From assembly GCA_903823115.1 (NCBI GenBank), contig CAIJRN010000064.1:1-64000 (forward strand): a stretch of 64,000 nt of DNA, read 5' to 3'. Shown here in pieces: positions 26,415-34,504 of the stretch (positions within the stretch are counted from its first letter, which is position 1; every line of letters begins with the position of its first letter). Made by a program: the position numbers and the translations under genes. The stretch comes from an uncultured cyanobacterium (lineage in GTDB: Bacteria; Cyanobacteriota; Cyanobacteriia; PCC-6307; Cyanobiaceae). The notes under the pieces are model-generated. The model had not been told where the DNA came from. It saw only the letters and a program-made list of their open reading frames with translations, and ran no database searches.

Positions 26415-29146
26415 TGGCCAGCCCTGTGAGCAACATCAGCTCCCGTCTCAGCCTGCGCACACCGCAGCGGCAGTCCCTGGACATCCTGCACGAGGTGATG
26501 GAACTAGCCAAACCGCACAAGAATCCTGACCTCAGTGAGTCGTTATTGGCGATTCGCTCTGGCTTCAGCAGCATCGAGGATTTCGAGCGTTCCTTCCCGA
26601 GCCTCTGCTTTGCCCTGGCCACAGGCGTGGGCAAGACACGCCTAATGGGTGCCTTCATCACCTATTTGTTCGTTGCCCACGGCATTCGCCACTTCTTTGT
26701 GTTAGCCCCCAATCTTACGATATATAGAAAGCTAATCACCGATTTTACCCCCAATACTCCTAAGTATGTGTTTCAGGGTATCTCCGAGTTCGCCATTAAG
26801 TCGCCAACACTGGTCACTGGAGAAAATTTCGACAATACGTTGCAGGTCGAAATGGATAAGGCCAGATATGACGATGTGACCGTCAACATCTTTAATATTG
26901 CCAAGTTCAACACTCGCTCCCAGGATGCACGCAAGGCTTGGCGTCTTTCGGAATATCTAGGACAGTCCTACTTCGAGTACTTATCTGAGCTGGATGATCT
27001 GGTCATGATCATGGATGAAGCTCACCGCTACCGGGCTTCAGCCAGCATGCAGTCCATCGACTCACTGAAGCCTGTGATGGGCCTTGAGCTAACCGCCACT
27101 CCACAGGTTGAGAGTGGAAACTCCGTCATTCGCTTTAAGAATATTATCTTTGACTATCCTCTCTCGTCGGCGATGAAGGATGGCTATGTCAAGGAGCCTG
27201 CCGTAGCCACCCGCCAGGACTTCAATGCCTCTGCCATGGAGCCTGCAGCTTTGGAGCGACTGAAGCTGGAGGATGGTGTCCGCATCCACGAAGCCACCAA
27301 GGTTGAGCTTGAGGTGTATGCCCAGCAGAATGCTGTCCGCTCCGTCAAGCCATTTCTGCTGGTCATCGCCCGCGATACGCAGCATGCCGCAGACATCGTC
27401 AACCTCATTGAGGATGAGTCCTTCTTTAACGGTCATTACAAGGGTCGCGTGATTCAGGTGCACTCAGGTCAGAGGGGTGCCGAGAAGGATGAGAATGTAG
27501 AGCGGTTGCTTGCTGTTGAGCGTTCCGACGAGCCAACAGAAATCGTTGTGCATGTCAATATGCTCAAAGAGGGATGGGATGTCACCAACCTCTATACTAT
27601 TGTCCCGTTGCGTACTGCCGACTCTCGCACTCTGGTTGAGCAGTCGATTGGCCGTGGTTTACGTCTTCCGTTTGGCAAGCGCACAGGCGTAGCGGCTGTA
27701 GATCGTCTGACGATCGTCGCTCACGACCGCTTTCAAGAGATCGTGGATGAGGCCAACAGGTGCGGGTACTCCTTCAGCGTCGTAACGATCGGCACTGACG
27801 TCTCCGAGAAGCCGACTAAAACGGTGGTTGTGAACCCGATTTTCACAGGAATCCTGGGCATCGGTTCTGGTTCACCCGGCGTCTCTTCAGATGGAGACTC
27901 CAAATCCGATACCCCGACTCCCACTCCGGGCGGGAATGTTGAACCGGTGGCGGCGCCCAAACCACGCTTCACCAAGCCAGCTGAGCAGCGCACAGCCCAG
28001 TGTGCCCTGGACGCCATCCGCAAAGTTTGCCGTGACAGCAAGGTTGTTCCCGGGCCCGTGGCCTTGGCCAGCGCAGAGGTCCAACAAAAAATTGTGCAAG
28101 AGGTTCAAGCACAGTTGAATAGTGGGCAGCTTGAGCTGCTTCCAGGGCTGGATCCGGCCCAGGTCGAAGCAGTCGTCAAGGAGACGACCGAGGTCTACAT
28201 TCAACACACGATTGCGATTCCTCGCGTCCTTGTCCTGCCACAAGGCTCTGTCACGGCAGGCTTCAATCAATTCCAGCTGGACATTAGCAATGTGCGATTA
28301 CAACCTGTTTCTCAGGACATCCTGATCCAGCATCTGGCCAGCGATACACGCGACACGATTTCTGCACTGGAAGGAGGCCATCAGGAAGAGCGGCTGGAAG
28401 ACTACATCGTTCGCGGTCTGATCGACTTTGACGATGTCAATTACGATGAGCAAGCCGATCTGCTGTACGACTTGTCTACGCAGTTCATTGCTCATTTGCA
28501 CTCTTACTTGCAGGATGCCAATGAGATCAAGAGCGTCCTGACGTTTCACCAGAGAAAGATCTGTGATCTAATCCACATCCAGATGAAAGCGCACACCTGG
28601 GAGCAGGCATCCGGATATGAAGCTGTTGTCAGCCAAGGTTTCTGCGAAGTCCGCCCCCAGGCATTCGCTGCGCCTGCTGATGCTGAAGTCCTTGATTACA
28701 AAACCCCCTTGGATGACAAGAAGAACATCCGCAACATGCTCTTCGGATTCTTTAACAAATGCCTGTATCCTACGCAGAAGTTCGACAGCGATCCCGAGCG
28801 CCGCTTCGCCAGTCTCCTTGAAAAGGACGGAAAAGTCGTGAAGTGGTTCAAGCCTGGCAAGGGCGTGTTCCAGATTCGGTATAGCAGAGACAGCAATTAC
28901 GAGCCTGACTTCGTGGTTGAGACAGGCAGCGAAAAGCTGCTTTGCGAACCCAAGCGAGCTGATCAGCTACAGGATCCCACCGTGGTTGCCAAGGCACGTG
29001 CAGCAGCTCGCTGGTGCATTCATGCGTCAACGCATGAGCTTGCACATGGCGGCAAACCATGGAGTTATCTACTGATCCCCCACGATGTGATTGCAGACAA
29101 CATGACAATCGATGGTCTGATCAAAGCACACACTGTCAAAGATTAG
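26414..29146 (+). CDS. Type III Res-like restriction subunit: DEAD helicase plus PD-(D/E)XK nuclease
   Basis: The 910-residue protein has a superfamily 2 helicase core, with Walker A TGVGKT at residues 70-75, DEAH at 201-204, LTATPQ soon after, and motif VI SIGRGLRLPFG. The C-terminus carries the nuclease: EPDF (D832) followed by CEPK (E845, K847), a PD-(D/E)XK arrangement as in type III Res. A Gly/Pro/Thr-rich hinge lies near residues 490-520. It should cleave DNA lacking the methylation set by the preceding gene. The ATG at 26414 overlaps the methyltransferase stop; a GTG one codon upstream is the alternative. Confidence 0.88.
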   Translation: MASPVSNISSRLSLRTPQRQSLDILHEVMELAKPHKNPDLSESLLAIRSGFSSIEDFERSFPSLCFALATGVGKTRLMGAFITYLFVAHGIRHFFVLAPNLTIYRKLITDFTPNTPKYVFQGISEFAIKSPTLVTGENFDNTLQVEMDKARYDDVTVNIFNIAKFNTRSQDARKAWRLSEYLGQSYFEYLSELDDLVMIMDEAHRYRASASMQSIDSLKPVMGLELTATPQVESGNSVIRFKNIIFDYPLSSAMKDGYVKEPAVATRQDFNASAMEPAALERLKLEDGVRIHEATKVELEVYAQQNAVRSVKPFLLVIARDTQHAADIVNLIEDESFFNGHYKGRVIQVHSGQRGAEKDENVERLLAVERSDEPTEIVVHVNMLKEGWDVTNLYTIVPLRTADSRTLVEQSIGRGLRLPFGKRTGVAAVDRLTIVAHDRFQEIVDEANRCGYSFSVVTIGTDVSEKPTKTVVVNPIFTGILGIGSGSPGVSSDGDSKSDTPTPTPGGNVEPVAAPKPRFTKPAEQRTAQCALDAIRKVCRDSKVVPGPVALASAEVQQKIVQEVQAQLNSGQLELLPGLDPAQVEAVVKETTEVYIQHTIAIPRVLVLPQGSVTAGFNQFQLDISNVRLQPVSQDILIQHLASDTRDTISALEGGHQEERLEDYIVRGLIDFDDVNYDEQADLLYDLSTQFIAHLHSYLQDANEIKSVLTFHQRKICDLIHIQMKAHTWEQASGYEAVVSQGFCEVRPQAFAAPADAEVLDYKTPLDDKKNIRNMLFGFFNKCLYPTQKFDSDPERRFASLLEKDGKVVKWFKPGKGVFQIRYSRDSNYEPDFVVETGSEKLLCEPKRADQLQDPTVVAKARAAARWCIHASTHELAHGGKPWSYLLIPHDVIADNMTIDGLIKAHTVKD

Positions 29147-29239
29147 CCCGACTGAGATATCACTGGGAAGCAACTCGGGGGTTCTTTTTCCCGGCTTCCA
29201 GAGATGGCAAGAGCCATTAGCTTTGCTGCCATCTGCACC

Positions 29240-29488
29240 ATGAACCCCCTGCTGCGGCTGCTCGGAGCAGCTGCCTCCCACGGCCTGCTCACCGGTCAGA
29301 TCGTCTTCTCCACGGCCTTTGTCGGAGCCTGTGAGCTGCCCAACTGGATTAACGGGCCAAGGGAGACGAACGCCTGCCTAGAGCGCTGGATGACGGTCAG
29401 CGCCCTGTTCTTCCCCTCCGGCATGCAGACCACCATCGGGAAGATCCAACCCGCCCTAGCGCTCGGCCGGAGGGGGGTGTTCCGATGA
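29240..29488 (+). CDS. Small membrane protein, possible holin
   Basis: The protein has about 82 residues with a single apolar segment (LLTGQIVFSTAFVGA) and a Cys/Trp-containing middle. Its stop overlaps the start of the following peptidase gene by 4 bases, the arrangement of phage lysis pairs where a holin precedes an endolysin. The ATG at 29240 is tentative; an ATG at 29204 would add 12 residues and has a slightly better purine-rich site upstream. Holin function is inferred only from size, membrane segment and position. Confidence 0.45.
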   Translation: MNPLLRLLGAAASHGLLTGQIVFSTAFVGACELPNWINGPRETNACLERWMTVSALFFPSGMQTTIGKIQPALALGRRGVFR

Positions 29489-30249
29489 GCCGCTCCGTCC
29501 CTGTAGGCGACTACGTCGAGCACTTCGATCCCGAGCTGGCTCACCACCGGGCCTGGCTGCTGGCTGTGCTGGAGCATCTGGTCGCCTATGAACCCCAGGC
29601 GCTTGAGGAGGGCGGAACGCTGCGGCGCCTCTGGACGGCCCATCAGGACGGAGTCGCTCCTGCTCCGGCACCCGCACTATCGATCCCAGCACCACCGCCA
29701 AAGCCCCCTGGCCAAGCCAACCCGCTGCCGGTGCCCTGGTTTCCTCAGTTGGATTCCGCCACCGATCAGGGCCGGCGGATGTGCTTCTCCTCCAGCTGCG
29801 CCATGCTCCTGGCCTTCCTCAAGCCCGGCGTCCTCTACGGGCCCAATGGCGACGACCAGTACCTGAGCCGGGTACGCCAATACGGCGACACCACCGATCC
29901 GGCGGCCCAGATCAAGGCCCTGGCCAGTTACGGCATCAATGCCCGCTTCACCAACAGGGCCAGCTTCTCCACCCTGGAAGAACAGATCGCCGCCGGCATC
30001 CCCGTCCCTTGCGGGTACCTGCACCGCGGCCCGATCAGCAGCCCCGCGGGCGGTGGGCACTGGCTGATCGTCGTGGGCCACACCCCTACCCACCTGATCG
30101 TGCACGACCCCTTTGGAGAAGCCGATCTGGTGAACGGCACGACCCTCGGAGGTGCGGCTCGCTTCTGCCGCTACAGCCGTGTGAACTTCGGGCGGCGCTG
30201 GATGGTGGAGGGGGAAGGCAGTGGCTGGGCGGTGCTGGCAGAAGGCTGA
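29485..30249 (+). CDS. C39-like cysteine peptidase, probable phage endolysin
   Basis: This 254-residue protein has an N-terminal helical part, a Pro-rich linker (residues 57-80) and a papain-like peptidase domain. The catalytic Cys is probably C100 in RRMCFSSSCAM, the His lies in GGGHWLIVVGH and the Asp in VHDPFGEADLV. Proteins of this kind occur in phages as cell-wall-cleaving lysins. There is no signal peptide, so export would need the small membrane protein just upstream. It lies outside the phage structural cluster (43.9 kb on) and on the opposite strand, directly after a restriction operon, so it may be a leftover of another phage. Confidence 0.7.
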   Translation: MSRSVPVGDYVEHFDPELAHHRAWLLAVLEHLVAYEPQALEEGGTLRRLWTAHQDGVAPAPAPALSIPAPPPKPPGQANPLPVPWFPQLDSATDQGRRMCFSSSCAMLLAFLKPGVLYGPNGDDQYLSRVRQYGDTTDPAAQIKALASYGINARFTNRASFSTLEEQIAAGIPVPCGYLHRGPISSPAGGGHWLIVVGHTPTHLIVHDPFGEADLVNGTTLGGAARFCRYSRVNFGRRWMVEGEGSGWAVLAEG

Positions 30250-30265
30250 TGACGTGGAGCGGGCG

Positions 30266-30328
30266 CCGTTGCTCAAGGGTGAATCCGGAGAGCCGGCGCT
30301 GGCGCTCTCCACCGATGCGATCTGCGCC
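30266..30328 (+). pseudogene. Decayed fragment of an AAA/WYL gene
   Basis: This 63-base stretch matches 31338-31400 inside the intact AAA/WYL gene without gaps, with about 10 differences. It translates to a similar peptide (PLLKGESGEPALALSTDAI against PLLQGESDEPALVLSTDAI). Nothing else of the gene remains around it. It indicates an earlier copy about 1 kb upstream of the surviving one, and so past duplication or rearrangement. Confidence 0.75.
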
Positions 30329-30396
30329 GTACGGCCTTCCCTGATGGATTGATGCAAACCTTCCAAAACCTGAGTTCGATCTCAGCGCTGCATGGC

Positions 30397-30819
30397 TCAG
30401 TCCAAGGCAAACGGATTGAGCAGGGTCACCCCGCAGCCGGCAAAGTCGGCGACGTTCCGTGTCACCACAGTGAGCCCATGCACAAGTGCGATGGCAGCGA
30501 TCTGCTTATCGAGCGCATGTTGAGGGTTCGGTACGCGTAGCCGCCCCCAGACCTGGGCGGCATCTCCATCCAGAGACAACACACGGTCGCCATAGTCGAT
30601 CAACACCTGCTGTAACCACTGCTCCAGCAGCGCCGCCTGTGGACGATCGCCGCGATGGCGGATCAGCTCGACCCCACGACGCAATTCGCCGATCGTGACC
30701 GCTGCCAGAACGATCGGGATGTCGTTGCTTGCGGCCTGCTGCCAGAAGGCGATCACACCGGGATCTGCCCGCTCTCCCTTGCGGGCCTCACTGATGACGT
30801 TGGTGTCAACTAAAAACAT
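30397..30819 (-). CDS. PIN-domain toxin (VapC/FitB-like)
   Basis: The 140-residue PIN ribonuclease has the full acidic set: D5 in FLVDTNVISEARKG, E in TIGELRRGVEL, D in ALDKQIAAIA and D in TRNVADF. It is closest in pattern to the FitB/VapC group. Its ATG at 30819 overlaps the end of the antitoxin gene by 14 bases, so the pair is co-translated. Confidence 0.9.
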   Translation of the reverse strand: MFLVDTNVISEARKGERADPGVIAFWQQAASNDIPIVLAAVTIGELRRGVELIRHRGDRPQAALLEQWLQQVLIDYGDRVLSLDGDAAQVWGRLRVPNPQHALDKQIAAIALVHGLTVVTRNVADFAGCGVTLLNPFALD

Positions 30820-31042
30820 CAGCTGGTGCGGCGCTGTCGTCCTGTCGTCCGAAGTCGGCATCCAACCCCACATCCGGCATGGCAGCCAGCAGTTCGGCCA
30901 GATTGCGGCGGTGTGGGGTCAGCAAGGCAGCCGCAAGGATGGCCCGATGCTCCGCTTCGGCACTGCGCCCATGGGCCCCTGCCCGCTTCTTGAGCTCCTG
31001 CACGATCCCATCCTCAACACCACGCACCAGCAGGTCCGCCAT
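30806..31042 (-). CDS. FitA-like antitoxin
   Basis: The 78-residue protein begins MADLLVRGVEDGIVQELKK, the ribbon-helix-helix of FitA-type antitoxins, followed by RSAEAEHRAILAAAL and an acidic C-terminal part that would fill the PIN active site. The ATG at 31042 is preferred over the frame start at 31153, whose extra residues do not fit the fold. It overlaps the toxin gene. Confidence 0.82.
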   Translation of the reverse strand: MADLLVRGVEDGIVQELKKRAGAHGRSAEAEHRAILAAALLTPHRRNLAELLAAMPDVGLDADFGRQDDSAAPADVFS

Positions 31043-31256
31043 CAGCCCCTCCACCTGATCTGCTAGCAATGCTATCTCGGGTTGGCCTCCGCCCTGGCGC
31101 CCCTGTCCTTTGCCCAGGCCAATCAGGGCGGCGCGCCCGCTGCCGAGGCGCACAGCTCAGCCCCTCGGATCGCTTGGATGTGAGGCCTGCAGGGGCAGAT
31201 GTCGTCCTTCGCAGGACCCCACACGCAACCCCACCTCCCCCCAGCAGGATGGCCCC

Positions 31257-33524
31257 ATGACCCAGCCCCCGCTGCGCTGCCACCTGCTGATTGGTCCGCC
31301 GGGCAGCGGCAAAACCACCCTGGCCCGCGACCTGGTGCCGTTGCTTCAGGGGGAGTCCGACGAGCCGGCGCTGGTGCTCTCCACCGATGCCATCCGCACC
31401 GAGCTGTTCGGCGATGCGGCGCTGCAGGGGCCGTGGGATGAGATCCGCTCGCTCCTGCTACGGCGTCTGGATGAGGCGGTGGCGAAGGGCCGCCCGGTGA
31501 TCATCGACGCCACCCATGCCCGCCGGCCCTGGCGGCTGCTCTACACCCAGGTGCTGGCGTTGCCGGCGCCGGTGGAGTGGATCGGTTGGTGGCTCACCAC
31601 GCCTCTGCCCACCTGCCTGGAGTGGGCCTCCCGCCGCGAGCGGCCGGTGCCGGAGGCGGTGATCCGTGAGTTCCACGCCGCCATCAACCACCGCCAGTTC
31701 GGCCCCTGCCGCGCTGAGGGCCTGGCGGCGCTGGTGACGCTCAACCCAGCTGCCGGCGAGGCCGAGCCCGCAGCCCTGCAGACACGCCTGCAGAAGCTGG
31801 ACGGCCAGATCCGCAACGCCGTCAACAAGCAGCGCAGCAAATGCGAGAACCTGCATCGCTATTCGCGGCTCGTCGATCTTGAGCGGCTGCTGTTCCTGCT
31901 GCGCCTGCTCACCAGCATCAACGGTCTCGATAACAGCGATCCGGCCACCGCCTCCGCCCTGGCGGAGATCTGCAACCCTGCGCCCGAGGGCGATCTGGCC
32001 GAGCGCGCCGCCGCCTACCTGGCCAGCTGGAGCGAAGTCCATGGCGGCAACAGCGACGTCTACGCCGATGTGGAGGCACTCCGGGCAGATCTGGCCTGGC
32101 TGGAGGCCAACGGCTTCACCCGCCTCGACTGGCAGAGCGACGGCCCGATTGATCCGGGCCCGTTCATCGCCTCGGCCGCTGGCGGGCTGCATGGCGGCTA
32201 CCCCGCCCTGGCCGATCCCGCCGTGTTCCGCCGCGTGTTCACCTTGCTGCGCCACATCCTCAAGCACCCCTTCGATGCCCCTTCGGGGAGTGGTTCCGCC
32301 TCAGGCATTCCCCTCTATCAGCACCTGATTGATCGCCTCAGCGACATCAAGGGCAGCTACAGCGCCGACCAGGAAGCGGTGCTGCGCAATGACCTGCGTC
32401 ATCTGCTGCGGCCCTATGGCTTCAGCCCCGAGATCAAGGGCCGGCCCGACAGCCTGCGCCAGGGGTATGCCATCGGCACCGCGCTGTTGTCAGCCGATCA
32501 GCTGCTGGAAGTGCACAGCCTGCTCAAGGCCTCGATGGAGCGCCTCAGCGACGCCTCCCAGAAGCCCCTGCTGCTGACCTTGGAAGACCGCCTGCGCCGC
32601 GCCGGTCTGCTCGATGGCAACGCCGCACGCCGCCACCATGGCCGCCGCGCCCTGGCCCACCGTTCCTTCACCGAGGAGCGCAGCGGCACCCTGGCGGCCC
32701 GCGATCAGAGCGAACGGATCGAGCGCGCCATCAAGGAGCGCCGCCGCGTCTGGCTGCGTCATCTGCCCGATGTCGTCAGCGAGGAGCAGAAGAAGCAGGG
32801 CATGGACGGCCGTTTCAGTGCCTGGCCGCTGCAGCTGCTGTTTCACAACATCAGCTGGTATCTGGCCTTCGAGACCGATGCCATCGGCAGCCCAGAGGGA
32901 CTGATCCGCACCCTGCGGGTGGACCGGCTGGTGCTGCATGGCCACGACGGCAACGTCATCCGCAACCAGGAGAGCCAGCACGAACGGGCGATGGCGCGAT
33001 TGGAGCGGCTGCTACACGTCTGTGGCGGCCTCTGGTTCGGCAGCGACATCGCAGCCCAGCTGGCGGTGATGCCGGCGGAGGAGGCTGCGGCAGATGCCAG
33101 CGGCAAAGCGCTGGTCAAGCCCCCCGCCGCCAGCCGGCCCATCCCTGGCCGCGAGGTTCCTGGGAGGGACTGGTACGACACGCTGCGCTTCTCCTGCACC
33201 CCCCAGGTGTTCCAGCTGATCCGTGAGGAGCCCAACCGCTTCCCGCCGGAACACACCAGCTACTCAAAGCCGATTCCCGGCCACTCCAGCTGGAGCCAGG
33301 GCCCGCTCGACAGCCTGGCGCCCAACCCAGCCACCGACAGCCACCCCTACCCGGTGGAACTGCTGCTGCCCCGCTGGACCCTGGAGTCCGACTGGGATCT
33401 GCGCAGCTGGCTGTTCCGCTGGGGCGCCGGCGTACGGATCGAGCAGCCACGGGCGCTGCGGGAACTGCAGTTGCAGCAGGCCTGCGGGGTGGTGGAGCTG
33501 TATGGGACCGGCTTCCCCGACTAG
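31257..33524 (+). CDS. AAA/polynucleotide-kinase-like ATPase with WYL-like domain (copy 2)
   Basis: The 755-residue protein is a full-length paralogue of the product at 1628-3811. Walker A is GPPGSGKT (residues 13-20), followed by LSTDAIRTELFGDAAL and IIDATHARRPWRLL. The helical middle and WYL-like C-terminal module (IKERRRVWLRHL, FSAWPLQLLF) follow the same layout. The ATG at 31257 aligns with the start of copy 1; longer upstream frames contain no matching residues. It lies between two toxin-antitoxin pairs, whereas copy 1 is beside cyAbrB. The two copies differ enough that they are not recent duplicates. Confidence 0.75.
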   Translation: MTQPPLRCHLLIGPPGSGKTTLARDLVPLLQGESDEPALVLSTDAIRTELFGDAALQGPWDEIRSLLLRRLDEAVAKGRPVIIDATHARRPWRLLYTQVLALPAPVEWIGWWLTTPLPTCLEWASRRERPVPEAVIREFHAAINHRQFGPCRAEGLAALVTLNPAAGEAEPAALQTRLQKLDGQIRNAVNKQRSKCENLHRYSRLVDLERLLFLLRLLTSINGLDNSDPATASALAEICNPAPEGDLAERAAAYLASWSEVHGGNSDVYADVEALRADLAWLEANGFTRLDWQSDGPIDPGPFIASAAGGLHGGYPALADPAVFRRVFTLLRHILKHPFDAPSGSGSASGIPLYQHLIDRLSDIKGSYSADQEAVLRNDLRHLLRPYGFSPEIKGRPDSLRQGYAIGTALLSADQLLEVHSLLKASMERLSDASQKPLLLTLEDRLRRAGLLDGNAARRHHGRRALAHRSFTEERSGTLAARDQSERIERAIKERRRVWLRHLPDVVSEEQKKQGMDGRFSAWPLQLLFHNISWYLAFETDAIGSPEGLIRTLRVDRLVLHGHDGNVIRNQESQHERAMARLERLLHVCGGLWFGSDIAAQLAVMPAEEAAADASGKALVKPPAASRPIPGREVPGRDWYDTLRFSCTPQVFQLIREEPNRFPPEHTSYSKPIPGHSSWSQGPLDSLAPNPATDSHPYPVELLLPRWTLESDWDLRSWLFRWGAGVRIEQPRALRELQLQQACGVVELYGTGFPD

Positions 33525-33528
33525 GGTA

Positions 33529-33816
33529 GTGAGATCCACTACTTCATCGACCTTGTCTGAGGCGGCATCTGCTTCCATTCCAGCGGTCGTGAGCGCTTCG
33601 GAGGCCAACCGCTCCTTCTCCAGCCTGCTGCGGCAGGTGGCCCAGGGGCAGCGCTTCACCGTGCTCTCCCATGGCCGCCCTGTCGCCACCATTGCCCCTG
33701 CCGAGGAGGGCCCAGGCTCGCGAGGGGCCTCGCGCCGGGCTCTGCTGGCCAGGTTGGCAAAACAACCCACGACCGGCATTCCCCGCGACTGGCAGCGCGT
33801 TGACCTCTACGACTGA
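33529..33816 (+). CDS. Phd/YefM-type antitoxin
   Basis: The SASEANRSFSSLLRQVAQGQ segment followed by HGRPVATIAP identifies the Phd fold. No ATG is available. GTG codons at 33529 (95 aa) and 33589 (75 aa) are possible, and the second matches the usual length better because the conserved part begins right after it. It starts 5 bases after the AAA/WYL stop, so it could be read from the same message, and it lies 25 bases before the PIN toxin gene. Confidence 0.75.
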   Translation: MRSTTSSTLSEAASASIPAVVSASEANRSFSSLLRQVAQGQRFTVLSHGRPVATIAPAEEGPGSRGASRRALLARLAKQPTTGIPRDWQRVDLYD

Positions 33817-33841
33817 TCGCATCATCTGAGAGCTTTGGCTG

Positions 33842-34288
33842 ATGCGCGCTGCGCTCGACACCAACCTGCTGGTTTACGCCGAAGGCTTTGGCGATGACGC
33901 CAGGGTGTCCACCACACGGCAGCTGCTCGATCAGCTCAGCGAGGCCGATCTAGTGATCCCGCTGCAGTGTCTCGGCGAATTGTTCCGGGTGCTCACCGGC
34001 AAGGCTGGTCGATCGACGTCACAAGCTCAGGAGGCTGTGTTGGGCTGGATGGATGCCTTCCCCGTGCTGGAGTCAACTGCGGCTTCTTGGCGGGGTGCCA
34101 TGGATCTGTGCGTGGCCCATCAGCTGGCCAGCTGGGATGCCCTGGTGCTCAACGTGGCAGCAGAAGGGGGTGCCCGCCTGCTGCTCACGGAAGATCTCCA
34201 CCCGGGTTTCAGCTGGCGAGGGGTGCGCGTGGTGAATCCTCTGGTCGAGCCGTTGGATCCGCTGTTGCTGCAACTCCTGAGCGAGTAA
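33842..34288 (+). CDS. PIN-domain toxin
   Basis: The 148-residue PIN protein carries D6 in ALDTNLLVYAE, E in LGELFRVLTG, D in SWDALVLN and ED in LLTEDLHPG. This is a type II toxin that should be neutralised by the Phd antitoxin encoded upstream. The family is of the VapC kind. A short hairpin follows its stop (34302-34324). Confidence 0.87.
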   Translation: MRAALDTNLLVYAEGFGDDARVSTTRQLLDQLSEADLVIPLQCLGELFRVLTGKAGRSTSQAQEAVLGWMDAFPVLESTAASWRGAMDLCVAHQLASWDALVLNVAAEGGARLLLTEDLHPGFSWRGVRVVNPLVEPLDPLLLQLLSE

Positions 34289-34301
34289 GCAAACGCAGCT
34301 G

Positions 34302-34324
34302 GTGCCTCACAGCGATGGAGGCAC
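34302..34324 (+). terminator. Hairpin after the PIN toxin gene
   Basis: GTGCCTC and GAGGCAC form a 7-base stem with a 9-base loop, 13 bases after the toxin stop codon. No run of T follows, so it could only be a weak terminator or an mRNA-stabilising hairpin. Confidence 0.3.
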
Positions 34325-34504
34325 GGTCCCGGTAGTCAGTCCTACGGCCCTACACCACTACTGCATGGATAGGCCCCGAATGAGCTGAGCGAACACCCGC
34401 GACTTCCGTTGTTCGCGCGACGAGCCATACAGAGGTTCCCCGCATCCGGGAAGCTAAGGGGAGCACCAGGCCCTGTTCGACCAACCCATAGCTCTACCCC
34501 CCCC

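Noticed and set aside
29164-29201. Hairpin after the restriction operon as an intrinsic terminator
   Set aside because: CTGGGAAGC and GCTTCCAG can pair with a bulge around a long loop, and the TTCTTTTT run lies inside the loop rather than after the stem.
34321-34460. Possible tRNA-like sequence between the PIN toxin and the nuclease-helicase gene
   Set aside because: GC-rich, with a GTTCCCC-like word, but no cloverleaf with proper arms can be drawn.
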